Source: Methylocapsa sp. S129
Lineage (GTDB): Bacteria > Pseudomonadota > Alphaproteobacteria > Rhizobiales > Beijerinckiaceae
Length of the DNA: 64,000 nucleotides
NCBI RefSeq assembly: GCF_009765995.1
Contig: NZ_LMUI01000041.1
Location: 9,875-73,874 of the forward strand
Reading direction: 5' to 3'
The notes beneath the pieces are model-generated. The model was not told the DNA's origin. It saw only the letters and a program-made list of their open reading frames with translations, and made no database searches. Both the position numbers and the translations under genes were made by a program. This document shows, piece by piece, positions 42,074 through 50,053 of the stretch (position 1 is the stretch's first letter; the number at the start of each line of letters is the position of its first letter).

Positions 42074-43081
42074 TCAATCGCCAGCGATGACGACCTTGCC
42101 AATGTGGGCGCGCGCTTCGAAATGCTGGTAGGCTCGTCGGGCCTCGTCAAAGCCGAACGTACGGTCGATGACAGGCCGCAGTTTGTGCGCGGCGATCGCC
42201 TGGTTCATCGCCTCGAAATGCGTGCGGCTGCCGACATAGACGCGCCGGACGATCACCGGATTGGCGAACGTGCGCGCGTCGATATTCCCCTGTCCGAGAG
42301 CGGCGACGAGCGTGACGACGCCTTCTTCGGCGGCGGCCGCGATCGAGCGTGGCATCGTATCCAATCCGCCGGTTTCGACGACATGGTCGACACCCCGTCC
42401 GCCGGTGCGTTCACGCACGACAAGATGCCACTCAGGACTCGACCGGTAGTTCACCACCTCGTCCGCTCCCAATTGCCTCAGCCTTTCCGCCTTCGCGTCC
42501 GTCGAAGTGATGGCGACGACGCGGGCGCCGAACAATTTGGCGAATTGCAGCGCGAATAGCGCCACGCCTCCCGTGCCGATCGTCAGAACGGTCTCGCGAG
42601 GCAAGATGGGCCGAGGTCCGAGCAATGCGGACCATGCGGTGAGCGCGGCGCAAGGCAAAGTCGCAGCCTCTTCGAACGACAGGTGAGAAGGGACCTTGAT
42701 CAGGGCGCGCTCGCTCACCGCCAGCAATTGCGCCAGCACGCCGTCGCGCGTGCAGCCGAACTGGTCGGCCGCCATCGCCATAGAAAAACGACCCTCGATC
42801 CATTGCGGAAAATAGGTCGCGGCGACCCGGTCGCCGATGGCGACGCGGCTGACGCCCTCGCCAAGCGCGACAACTTCGCCCGCGCCATCGGACAGCGCGA
42901 CCAGGCCGACGCGGCCTGGAACCGGATAGAGCCCGGTCAGAATCCGAAGGTCGCGATAATTCAGCGACCGGGCGCGGATTTTAACGAGAGCCTCGCCCGG
43001 GCCGGGCCGTGGATCGCGGCGCTCGCCCAGCGCCAGACCGTCGATTCCGGCGCCGAGCTTGTCGAAATAGTACGCCCGCAT
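42074..43081 (-). CDS. MDR-family alcohol dehydrogenase / quinone-oxidoreductase-like, zinc-free
   Basis: 335 residues. The GroES-like domain begins MRAYYFDKLGAGIDGLALGE and includes LNYRDLRILTGLYPVP. It lacks the Cys/His zinc ligands of true alcohol dehydrogenases. The Rossmann part has VLTIGTGGVALFALQFAKLF and binds NAD(P)H. Members reduce quinones or enones. It is the second gene of a unit with the SnoaL-like protein at 43099 (17-bp gap). The unit is divergent from an XRE regulator with twin operators between them. Confidence 0.88.
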   Translation of the reverse strand: MRAYYFDKLGAGIDGLALGERRDPRPGPGEALVKIRARSLNYRDLRILTGLYPVPGRVGLVALSDGAGEVVALGEGVSRVAIGDRVAATYFPQWIEGRFSMAMAADQFGCTRDGVLAQLLAVSERALIKVPSHLSFEEAATLPCAALTAWSALLGPRPILPRETVLTIGTGGVALFALQFAKLFGARVVAITSTDAKAERLRQLGADEVVNYRSSPEWHLVVRERTGGRGVDHVVETGGLDTMPRSIAAAAEEGVVTLVAALGQGNIDARTFANPVIVRRVYVGSRTHFEAMNQAIAAHKLRPVIDRTFGFDEARRAYQHFEARAHIGKVVIAGD

Positions 43082-43098
43082 GCGAGTCGCCCTCCGCG

Positions 43099-43464
43099 TT
43101 ATTGTACGATGAACTGGTAGTCGACGAGAATGCGACGCTCGGCGTCGACCATGAGAAACTCAAGGCCGACCGCCGCGACTTCATCGCCGCCGGCGGGAAT
43201 CATTTCCCAATTGAAGGTGACGGCGTCGCGCAGCATCCGGGCGTTGCCGACGGCGCGGAATCGATAGCCGCCGTCGCGGACATTTTTCTCATGCGAGCCG
43301 ATGATCCTCTTCTCCAGCGCGTCATAGCCGCGCGCTTCGCGGGCATTGACGTAATGGCGGCCGTCAGGCGCCCATAATTCAGCGATCGCGGCGCGGCGGC
43401 GATCCGGATCGGTCTCGTTCCAGACAGCCGTGTAGCGGTCCGCCAGTTCCTGCGCTTCATTCAT
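43099..43464 (-). CDS. SnoaL/NTF2-like protein
   Basis: 121 residues from the ATG at 43464, with AAAAGGAGAGCATC upstream; the longer frame starting at 43527 has no such site. The cone-shaped NTF2 pattern is seen in LADRYTAVWNETDPDRRRAA, LWAPDGRHYVNA and TFNWEMIPAGGDEVAAVGLEF. Such proteins can be isomerases, hydratases or ligand binders. It is the first gene of the regulated unit with the oxidoreductase. Confidence 0.85.
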   Translation of the reverse strand: MNEAQELADRYTAVWNETDPDRRRAAIAELWAPDGRHYVNAREARGYDALEKRIIGSHEKNVRDGGYRFRAVGNARMLRDAVTFNWEMIPAGGDEVAAVGLEFLMVDAERRILVDYQFIVQ

Positions 43465-43543
43465 GATGCTCTCCTTTTGCAAACGGCATGCGCGGCAATC
43501 GCGCCTTCCGCCGCAACATGGCCGCACGCCTGACGTTGGTCGA

Positions 43544-43602
43544 TGACCTCCAAGGTCAAGAAACGATCCCCCGGCGCATATCTGGCTTGACCTCGGAGGT
43601 CA
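43544..43602. promoter_or_regulatory. Twin TGACCT-N3-AGGTCA operators in a divergent promoter
   Basis: Two 15-bp palindromes of the same form: TGACCTCCAAGGTCA (43544-43558) and TGACCTCGGAGGTCA (43588-43602). They are 44 bp apart, close to four helical turns. The second ends 36 bp before the XRE start at 43638. They are the likely binding sites of that regulator, controlling itself and the SnoaL/oxidoreductase unit. Confidence 0.75.
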
Positions 43603-43637
43603 TGGCGCGCGGCTTCAATTTCTTTTAGTCTACCCCC

Positions 43638-44471
43638 ATGAATACGCATCAGCTTCCGTTCGGGGTTCTTCTTCGCCGTTGGCGGCAGCGCCGGCGGATG
43701 ACCCAGATGGACCTTGCCGCCGCGGCCGACAGTTCGACGCGCCACCTGAGTTGTCTGGAGACGGGGCGGGCGCAGCCGAGCGCCGAAATGGTCATGCGCC
43801 TTGCCGAACGTCTGGAGATTCCGCTGCGCGACCGCAATGCGCTGCTTCTAGCCGCCGGCTTCGCGCCGGCTTTTGCGGAACGATCGCTGGCGGAACTGAC
43901 TTCGGCGCACCGGGCGATCGAACAGATCCTCGAGGCGCACAAACCCTATCCGGCTTTCGCCGTCGACCGCCATTGGGACATCGTCCTCTCCAATAGCGCG
44001 TTGCCGCAACTCTATGTCGACTGCTCGCCCGAATTGTTGCGCCGGCCGGTCAACGCCATCCGTCTCATGCTGCATCCGTTTGGCCTCGCGCCGCGGATCG
44101 TCAATCTGGCCGAATGGCGCGCGCACATCGTCGCCGTCCTGCGTCAGCAAATCGAAGCGAGAGCCGATTCCGGCGCCCAGGCTCTGCTGGCCGAAATCAT
44201 GGCCTATCCCGCGCCGACGGGCGATGCGGCGGCGTCTAGCGAAGGCCCGCAACGCTATGCGACGCCGTTGCGGATCGCGACGGGCGCGGGCGTGGTCTCG
44301 TTCCTGAGCACCACGACGATCTTCGGCACGCCGACCGATGTCACTCTGTCCGAGCTTGCTTTGGAGATGCTCTTTCCCGCCGACGAGGAAACCGTCGCCA
44401 TCGCCAGAAAGCTGACCGCGGAAGAGGCCGCCCGGCTCGAACGCGAGCGCGCCCTCGTCGGCGCCCGTTGA
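43638..44471 (+). CDS. XRE-family regulator with MmyB-like ligand-binding domain
   Basis: 277 residues. The helix-turn-helix (about 8-65) is FGVLLRRWRQRRRMTQMDLA ... STRHLSCLETGRAQPSAEMV. The C-terminal part (about 95-265) fits the MmyB-like PAS domain: PYPAFAVDRHWDIVLSN, LRRPVNAIRLMLHP and LRIATGAGVVSFLSTTTIFG. Such regulators commonly sit next to and divergent from a dehydrogenase gene they repress. The twin TGACCT palindromes just upstream support self-regulation and control of the oxidoreductase unit. Confidence 0.9.
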   Translation: MNTHQLPFGVLLRRWRQRRRMTQMDLAAAADSSTRHLSCLETGRAQPSAEMVMRLAERLEIPLRDRNALLLAAGFAPAFAERSLAELTSAHRAIEQILEAHKPYPAFAVDRHWDIVLSNSALPQLYVDCSPELLRRPVNAIRLMLHPFGLAPRIVNLAEWRAHIVAVLRQQIEARADSGAQALLAEIMAYPAPTGDAAASSEGPQRYATPLRIATGAGVVSFLSTTTIFGTPTDVTLSELALEMLFPADEETVAIARKLTAEEAARLERERALVGAR

Positions 44472-44498
44472 TGGCGCGTCGACAGTCTCGCAACGAAA

Positions 44499-45950
44499 TT
44501 ATTTCTTCGGATTGACGCGGCCGAAGACAATTATCGCCGCCGCGCCGATGAGCAGCGCCGCGGAGATGATGAGCGCTTCCCGGGCGCCGGGGATGAACGC
44601 GTTCGCCTGGCCGACGAGCGATCCAAATAGAGCGACGCCGACGACGCTGCCGGTCTGTCGCGTGGCGTTGAGAACGCCCGCCGCGACGCCCGAGCGCGCC
44701 TGTTCGACGCTGCCGAGCAGCGTGGCGGTGAGCGGGGGAACCAGCAGCCCGAGGCCCGCGCCGATCGCCAGAAGCTGCGCGCCCATCGCCCAGTAAGGCG
44801 CGCCAGGCGCGACGCCAAGAAGCGCGATGCAGCCCGCGCCGGCGACCGCCGCGCCGATAGCAATGACGACGGGCGCGCCGAGGCGCTCGCTGGCGCGGGC
44901 GGCCAGCAAATTCATCGGCAGCACGGCGCCCATCATCGGGAGAAAGGCGAGACCCGTCGCGAAAGGCGACAGGCCGTTGACGCGCTGGAAATACAGGCTG
45001 AGCACGAAGATGAGACCATAAAAGGCGACGTTCACCACGAGACCGACGATCGAGGTCAGCGCGAACATTCTGTGCCTGAACAGCGAAAGCGGAAGCATCG
45101 GCTGTCGCGCCCGCCATTCCTGGCATATGAACAGCGCGGCGAGAATCGCGAAACCGGCGAAGCCTGCGAGCACCCAGGAATTGCTCCAGCCCAGGGCGCC
45201 GCCTTCGATCGTCGCACCCGCCAGACAAGCCAGCGCGCCGATCGCCGCGGCTTGTCCGGCAAGATCGAGTTCGCGGTTCGCCGATCGCGGTGTTTCGCTG
45301 GCGTAGCGCCACGTCAGCCAGAGGCCGGCGAGGCCGATGGGCAGGTTGACCAGGAATATGCTGCGCCAGCCGATGAGAGCGATGAGCGCGCCGCCCGCGA
45401 GCGGGCCGGCCGTCAACGCAAGGCTGGCGCCGGCCGCCCAGATGCCAATCGCCCGTCCCCGCTCCTTCGCGTCGGAATAGGCATGATGCAGGAGCGCCAG
45501 CGAGTTCGGCACCAGGATCGCCGCGCCCACGCCCTGCGCGGCCCGCGCGGCGATCAGCGTCGCCGCATTCGGCGCCAACGCGCAGGCGAGGGATGCGGCG
45601 GTGAAGATGGCGAAGCCCGCCATAAAGACCTTTTTCGCGCCGATGCGGTCGCCCAGCGCGCCGGCCGTCAAAATGAGCGCGGCGAAGGCGATCGTATAAG
45701 TGCTGACGACCCATTGAAGCTCGGACACGCCGCCGCCCAGCGCATCGCCGATGCTGTTCAACGCCGTGTTGACGATGGTGACGTCGAGCTGGACTATTCC
45801 ATAGCCCAGACTCATCGCCGCCAGCGTCAGCGATTGGGCGAGCGCCGAACGGTCAGGCGTTTTTCCGGAAAGCTGCGTCTGGTCCGCCTCTCGAATGGGC
45901 TGGGCAGCCGCTCCGACGGCGCAAGGAGAACTCGTCACATGTTTTGTCAT
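44499..45950 (-). CDS. MFS drug exporter (DHA2, 14-helix type)
   Basis: 483 residues with about 14 hydrophobic segments. The motif after helix 2 is GALGDRIGAKKVFMAG, and the antiporter-type motif is ILVPNSLALLHHA. N-terminal extension of about 35 residues is polar. DHA2 members export drugs or organic anions with proton exchange. Its ATG overlaps the stop of the NIPSNAP gene (ATGA), so the two are coupled. An ArsR regulator is encoded divergently. Confidence 0.88.
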   Translation of the reverse strand: MTKHVTSSPCAVGAAAQPIREADQTQLSGKTPDRSALAQSLTLAAMSLGYGIVQLDVTIVNTALNSIGDALGGGVSELQWVVSTYTIAFAALILTAGALGDRIGAKKVFMAGFAIFTAASLACALAPNAATLIAARAAQGVGAAILVPNSLALLHHAYSDAKERGRAIGIWAAGASLALTAGPLAGGALIALIGWRSIFLVNLPIGLAGLWLTWRYASETPRSANRELDLAGQAAAIGALACLAGATIEGGALGWSNSWVLAGFAGFAILAALFICQEWRARQPMLPLSLFRHRMFALTSIVGLVVNVAFYGLIFVLSLYFQRVNGLSPFATGLAFLPMMGAVLPMNLLAARASERLGAPVVIAIGAAVAGAGCIALLGVAPGAPYWAMGAQLLAIGAGLGLLVPPLTATLLGSVEQARSGVAAGVLNATRQTGSVVGVALFGSLVGQANAFIPGAREALIISAALLIGAAAIIVFGRVNPKK

Positions 45951-46258
45951 GACGAGACGCGCCGGACGAACGATCGGTCTTCGTTCAGAATGCAGCCAGC
46001 CGCCTCGGCGTGGCGCAGACTTTCGACGGCGTCGGCGTCGGACAGCAGCTTCTCGCGATAGTCCTGGTACGCGGCCAGATCGGGAAAGTCGATCAATCCC
46101 ATCGCAATATTGGTCGGCCCCGCGACCTTGGTCGGCAGGTAATAGCCGGCGACTTTGCCGCCACAGCGCTCGATGGGCTGCTGCAAGGTCCGCGTATAGG
46201 TCTCGAAATCAGCGAGCTTGTTGGCGTCGAGCGTATAACGAATGCACAAGGTCATCAT
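45947..46258 (-). CDS. NIPSNAP family protein
   Basis: 103 residues. Tandem ATGs at 46258 and 46255 follow AAAGGAGAGGCGCTC. The sequence LCIRYTLDANKLADFETYTR, GYYLPTKVAGPTNIAMGLID and YQDYREKLLSDADAVESLRH is that of a dimeric alpha/beta-barrel NIPSNAP/EthD-like protein. Function is unknown in bacteria; several act on or bind small aromatic molecules. It is the first gene of a two-gene unit with the MFS exporter. Confidence 0.85.
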   Translation of the reverse strand: MMTLCIRYTLDANKLADFETYTRTLQQPIERCGGKVAGYYLPTKVAGPTNIAMGLIDFPDLAAYQDYREKLLSDADAVESLRHAEAAGCILNEDRSFVRRVSS

Positions 46259-46327
46259 GAGCGCCTCTCCTTTGGATCCAACGCACAATTCCATAACGCG
46301 CCAAGCCGCCATTGGTCCCACGCCTTC

Positions 46328-46347
46328 GCTTCGACCGCGGTCGAAGC
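46328..46347. promoter_or_regulatory. Perfect 20-bp palindrome between the NIPSNAP/MFS unit and the ArsR gene
   Basis: GCTTCGACCGCGGTCGAAGC equals its own reverse complement over all 20 bases. It lies 70 bp from the NIPSNAP start and 97 bp from the ArsR start, the expected place of an ArsR-family operator. Confidence 0.65.
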
Positions 46348-46443
46348 TTTGGGCGAAGTTTCCCCTTGGCCGGCGCGACGTCTGATGTTCAATGGCGGGA
46401 GGCGGGCGCGCCATCCCCGGCAAGCGCGCGACAGGAGGCCGCG

Positions 46444-47148
46444 ATGTCACGCAACGCCCTTGAAATGGCGGAGATCGCCAACCTCATCGGCGACGTTTCG
46501 CGGGCCAATATCCTGGCGGCGCTGATTGACGGGCGCGCGCTGACGGCGCTGGAGCTGAGTCTCGCGGCCCATGTGACGCCGCAGACGGCGAGTTCGCATC
46601 TGGCCAAGCTGCTCGGCGCCAATCTGCTGGCGGTCGAGAAACAGGGGCGCCATCGCTATTACCGCCTGGCGTCAAAGCAGGTGGCGCGGACGCTGGAGGC
46701 GATCATGGCGCTGACGGCCGATGCGCCGCCGCGCCATCGCGCCAAATCCAGGCCCGACGACGAACTCCGGACGGCGCGCATGTGTTACGACCATATCGCC
46801 GGCCGGATCGGCGTCGGCATTGCCGACGCGCTGATCGATTGCGGCCATATCGTTTTTGAGGGCGACGCGGGCGAGGTAACCGATTCCGGGCGCGAATTCT
46901 TCGCCGGCCTCGGCATCGATCTGTCGGCGCCGGTCAAGAGCCGGAGGGTCTTCTGCCGTTCCTGTCTCGACTGGAGCGAACGGCGGCCGCACATCGCGGG
47001 CCGCGTCGGGGCGGAAATCGCCGGCATGTGCATCGAGCGCCAATGGCTCGCGCGCAACGTCGCCAGCCGCGTCCTGACCGTCACCGGCCAAGGCCGCAAG
47101 ATGCTGCCGCGCGCCTTTGGCGCGTATTTACTCAGGAGCGTCCTGTAG
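46444..47148 (+). CDS. ArsR family transcriptional regulator
   Basis: 234 residues from the ATG at 46444, giving a normal N terminus (MSRNALEMAEIANLIGDVSR). The winged helix (about 10-95) includes LIDGRALTALELSLAAHVTP and the recognition helix QTASSHLAKLLGANLL, followed by a beta-wing KQGRHRYYRLA. The C-terminal 130 residues are a separate, Cys-containing extension (RRVFCRSCLDWSERRPH) seen in longer ArsR-like regulators. It probably represses the divergent NIPSNAP/MFS unit. Confidence 0.88.
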   Translation: MSRNALEMAEIANLIGDVSRANILAALIDGRALTALELSLAAHVTPQTASSHLAKLLGANLLAVEKQGRHRYYRLASKQVARTLEAIMALTADAPPRHRAKSRPDDELRTARMCYDHIAGRIGVGIADALIDCGHIVFEGDAGEVTDSGREFFAGLGIDLSAPVKSRRVFCRSCLDWSERRPHIAGRVGAEIAGMCIERQWLARNVASRVLTVTGQGRKMLPRAFGAYLLRSVL

Positions 47149-47261
47149 ATCGCCGCGCCCTGCACGCGTTAGCGTGAATTTGCGAACAAAATTTATCATA
47201 CAATTCACCGTCATCGCCGTTGCGCCTACGCCGGGACGCAATCGAATAGTATGAACCCGCC

Positions 47262-48167
47262 ATGAGCGAAACGATCGAAGCGGCCCGGCAATCCTATGCA
47301 GAAGAACTGCGATTCACCACCCGCATGCGCTCTCAGGCTCTCTTAGCCGCGTTCGCGACCGTCCCGCGCGAGCGCTTCCTAGGCCCGGGCCCTTGGCGGG
47401 TCAAAAGCCCATGGGGCCTCGATGAATATTGGACGACGCGCGACGCCGATCCGCGGAGCATTTATCACGACGTGCTCGTCGCGCTCGACGAAGCGCGCGG
47501 CGTCAACAATGGCCAGCCCAGCCTTTGGGCCTTTCTGTTCGACAGGCTTGGCCTCGCCGCCGGCGAACATGTGGTGCATCTGGGCTGCGGCACGGGTTAT
47601 TATACCGCGCTGATGGCCGAACTCGTCGGGCCGCAGGGAAGCGTCGCAGCGATCGAGATCGATGCTGCGATCGCGGAAAGGGCGCGCGTCGCGCTCGCCC
47701 CTTGGCCGCAAGTTGCTGTCGCCCGCGCCGACGGCGCCAGCGCTTCGCTGGAGCCGGCTGATGTAATCGTCGCAAGCGCCGGCGCGACGCACCCGCCGCT
47801 CGCATGGATCAACGCGCTCACGGTCGGCGGCAGGCTGCTGTTTCCCATGACGACGACGCGCGGACCGGGCCGGATGCTGCTCGTCACGCGCCGGACACAG
47901 AACGCCTTCGCCGCTCATTTCCTGTGCGATGTCGGATTTATCGATTTCCAAGGCGCGCGCGACCCGGAAGCCAGCCGCCGGTTGGCCGAGGCGCTCAAAC
48001 GCGACAGGGGCGAGAGCGTGATGTCGCTGCGCCGCGACGATCACAAAGAAGACGAGAGCTGTTGGCTGCATGGCGACGGCTGGTGCCTGTCGTGTCGCGA
48101 CCCCATTCAGACCGATGCGAAATGGCTGCGCAACGCGTCTCTTGAGCCGCGCGCTCCGGCGGACTGA
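47262..48167 (+). CDS. Protein-L-isoaspartate O-methyltransferase-like protein
   Basis: 301 residues. It has the PCMT opening (SYAEELRFTTRMRSQALLAA and AFATVPRERFLGPGP) and SAM motif I HVVHLGCGTGYYTALMAEL. The motif that in PCMT reads ISQP is here NNGQPSLW, and the C-terminal domain (about 220-301) is different from classical PCMT, with ESCWLHGDGWCLSCRD. So it may methylate another substrate. It stands alone. Short 110-bp leaders separate it from the ArsR gene. Confidence 0.8.
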   Translation: MSETIEAARQSYAEELRFTTRMRSQALLAAFATVPRERFLGPGPWRVKSPWGLDEYWTTRDADPRSIYHDVLVALDEARGVNNGQPSLWAFLFDRLGLAAGEHVVHLGCGTGYYTALMAELVGPQGSVAAIEIDAAIAERARVALAPWPQVAVARADGASASLEPADVIVASAGATHPPLAWINALTVGGRLLFPMTTTRGPGRMLLVTRRTQNAFAAHFLCDVGFIDFQGARDPEASRRLAEALKRDRGESVMSLRRDDHKEDESCWLHGDGWCLSCRDPIQTDAKWLRNASLEPRAPAD

Positions 48168-48221
48168 GACGGGCGAACCTTCATCGCCGGCCTGCCCCGC
48201 GCCTAGCAACCGACCGCGCTG

Positions 48222-49691
48222 TCACGCGCGCCCGGCAAGCGCCGGCGCCGCGGCCGGGCCGGTCGCCGCGCTTACCGCGGCGGTGACGATCACATTCAGC
48301 GCGAGCGCGATGAAGCCGATATGGATATCGTTCACCCCAAGCGGCAGGAAGGGCAGCAAGCCGACGATCGTGCTGTGGGTGAGCGTGATCACGGCGACCG
48401 TCGCGACGCCGACGATGATCCCCGCGGAGACGCCCGCTTTGGTCGCCGGATTGTTGCGCATCAAGCTGCAGAGCAGCCCCGGGAACAATTGCGTGACGAA
48501 GGAATAGCCCATCAACAGCAAAGCGACGATCGTCTGTCCGCCCAGCAGCGCGAGCCATACGGCGAGGAGCGCGACAACGGGCGCAAGGCAGCGCGCTACG
48601 AGCGTCACCGTCTCGTCGCTCGTCTGCGGCCGCAGGCCGCGCAGAATGTCGTTGGCGATCAGCGTCGACGCCGCGATGAGGATCATCGAGCCCGGCACCA
48701 GCGCGGTGAGCACGCCCGCCGCACCGATCACGCCGATGAACCAAGGATCGAAAGTCTGGATCGAGAGACGAAACAGCGAAAGATCGATGTCCGGCCCCGT
48801 CAGGCCGGGAATTTTGAGGATCGCCGCAAAGCCGCAGAAGAACACGAACAGCAGGATGAGCTGATAGACCGGCAGCACGATCGCGTTGCGGCGGAATGTG
48901 CGCTCTTCTCTTGCGGTGAGCGCGGCGCCAAAGGAGTGCGGCCACATATAAAAGCCGAGCGCAGTGAGCAGCACCGTCGACTGAAACCACAAGACGCTCT
49001 CGCCCTGCGGCTTGAAAGCGAGGAGGCCGGGCTTGGCCGCATCGATGGCGCGGAACATGTCGCCATAGCCGCCGTAATAGTGAAAGGGCAGATAGATTCC
49101 CAGGAAGATCACGATGGCGAGGATGAGGAAATCCTTCACCGCCGCGTTCCAGGCGGTGCCGCGTACGCCCGAAACGATCACATAGATCGTGACGATCGCC
49201 GCGCCGATCCAGATCGCGACATCCGAGGATATCGAACCATAGGAGGCGACGGAGACGATGATGCCGAGCCCTTTGAATTGCAATTCGAGATAGGGAACGA
49301 GCGCGACCACGCCAACCGCCGCGACGAGCACGCCGAGCATAGGGCTTTCGTATTTGCGCGCGAAGAAATGCGATTGCGAGACGAGGCGCTCCTGCTTGGC
49401 GTAGCGCCAGATGGGCGGGAGCAGCCAATAGGAGAGGACGTAGGCGAGCGTGCCATAAGCGAGGATGTAATAGGCCGAGGCGCCTTTGCCATAGGCATAG
49501 CCGCTGCCGCCCAGAAAGGTGAAGGTCGTATAGATCTCGCCCGCGGTGAGCAGGAAGACGAGCAGGGCGCCAAAGCCGCGCCCCCCGACCGTCCATTGCT
49601 CCAGCGTCATCTGCTTGCCGCTTCGCGCCAGGAGGCCGAGGCCAAGCGAGAAGGCCGCGACGAGGAAGATGATGACGAGCGCGCTGTTCAT
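48222..49691 (-). CDS. Sodium:solute symporter (SSS family), second copy
   Basis: 489 residues, about 13 membrane helices. Features include EQWTVGGRGFGALLVFLLTA near the N terminus and GAAGVLTALVPGSMILIAAS in the ion-binding helix. It is diverged from the symporter at 15601 but has the same partner gene layout. The ATG at 49691 overlaps the stop of the DUF3311 gene. The substrate is unknown; short organic acids are typical. Confidence 0.88.
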   Translation of the reverse strand: MNSALVIIFLVAAFSLGLGLLARSGKQMTLEQWTVGGRGFGALLVFLLTAGEIYTTFTFLGGSGYAYGKGASAYYILAYGTLAYVLSYWLLPPIWRYAKQERLVSQSHFFARKYESPMLGVLVAAVGVVALVPYLELQFKGLGIIVSVASYGSISSDVAIWIGAAIVTIYVIVSGVRGTAWNAAVKDFLILAIVIFLGIYLPFHYYGGYGDMFRAIDAAKPGLLAFKPQGESVLWFQSTVLLTALGFYMWPHSFGAALTAREERTFRRNAIVLPVYQLILLFVFFCGFAAILKIPGLTGPDIDLSLFRLSIQTFDPWFIGVIGAAGVLTALVPGSMILIAASTLIANDILRGLRPQTSDETVTLVARCLAPVVALLAVWLALLGGQTIVALLLMGYSFVTQLFPGLLCSLMRNNPATKAGVSAGIIVGVATVAVITLTHSTIVGLLPFLPLGVNDIHIGFIALALNVIVTAAVSAATGPAAAPALAGRA

Positions 49692-49906
49692 CGGTCCGCC
49701 CTCTCATCGCTTTCGTCCGCCTTCGCATTGGCCGGATCGCAGGCATAGACGATCGCCATGATGACCGAGCTGAGCACGACCCAGCCGACGATCCAGGCCA
49801 GCACGAAGGGCATTCCAAAGACCAGAGGCTCGACATTGTTGACGAAGGCCGTGCCGATCAGCATGCCCAGAAAAGGCAGAATTGCGAGCCACCGGACATT
49901 GTTCAT
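49688..49906 (-). CDS. DUF3311-like small membrane protein, partner of the second symporter
   Basis: 72 residues from the ATG at 49906, after GGGGAGGCGCTGCT. Two hydrophobic segments (RWLAILPFLGMLIGTAF and FVLAWIVGWVVLSSVIMAIV) flank VNNVEPLVFGMPFVLAW, which fits the DUF3311 pattern (N-x-x-EP-x-x-x-G-x-PF). The tail is acidic. It overlaps the symporter start by four bases. Confidence 0.8.
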   Translation of the reverse strand: MNNVRWLAILPFLGMLIGTAFVNNVEPLVFGMPFVLAWIVGWVVLSSVIMAIVYACDPANAKADESDERADR

Positions 49907-50053
49907 AGCAGCGCCTCCCCGGGCAGGGCCGTCCCACTGTGACGAATTTGCAAAGCCCCGATGAAGCTTATTCTCATGCTCGCGGCCCCGGCAAGCCCGA
50001 ATGCGCGGCGCCCCTGCGCGATACGCGAGCAAGCACGGGCCTTGCCGCGCGCG

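Noticed and set aside
44341-45714. Minus-strand frame of 457 codons overlapping the MFS gene
   Set aside because: Alternative frame of the MFS exporter; Arg/Ala-rich with no domain.
48321-49748. Plus-strand frame of 475 codons
   Set aside because: Antisense to the second symporter.
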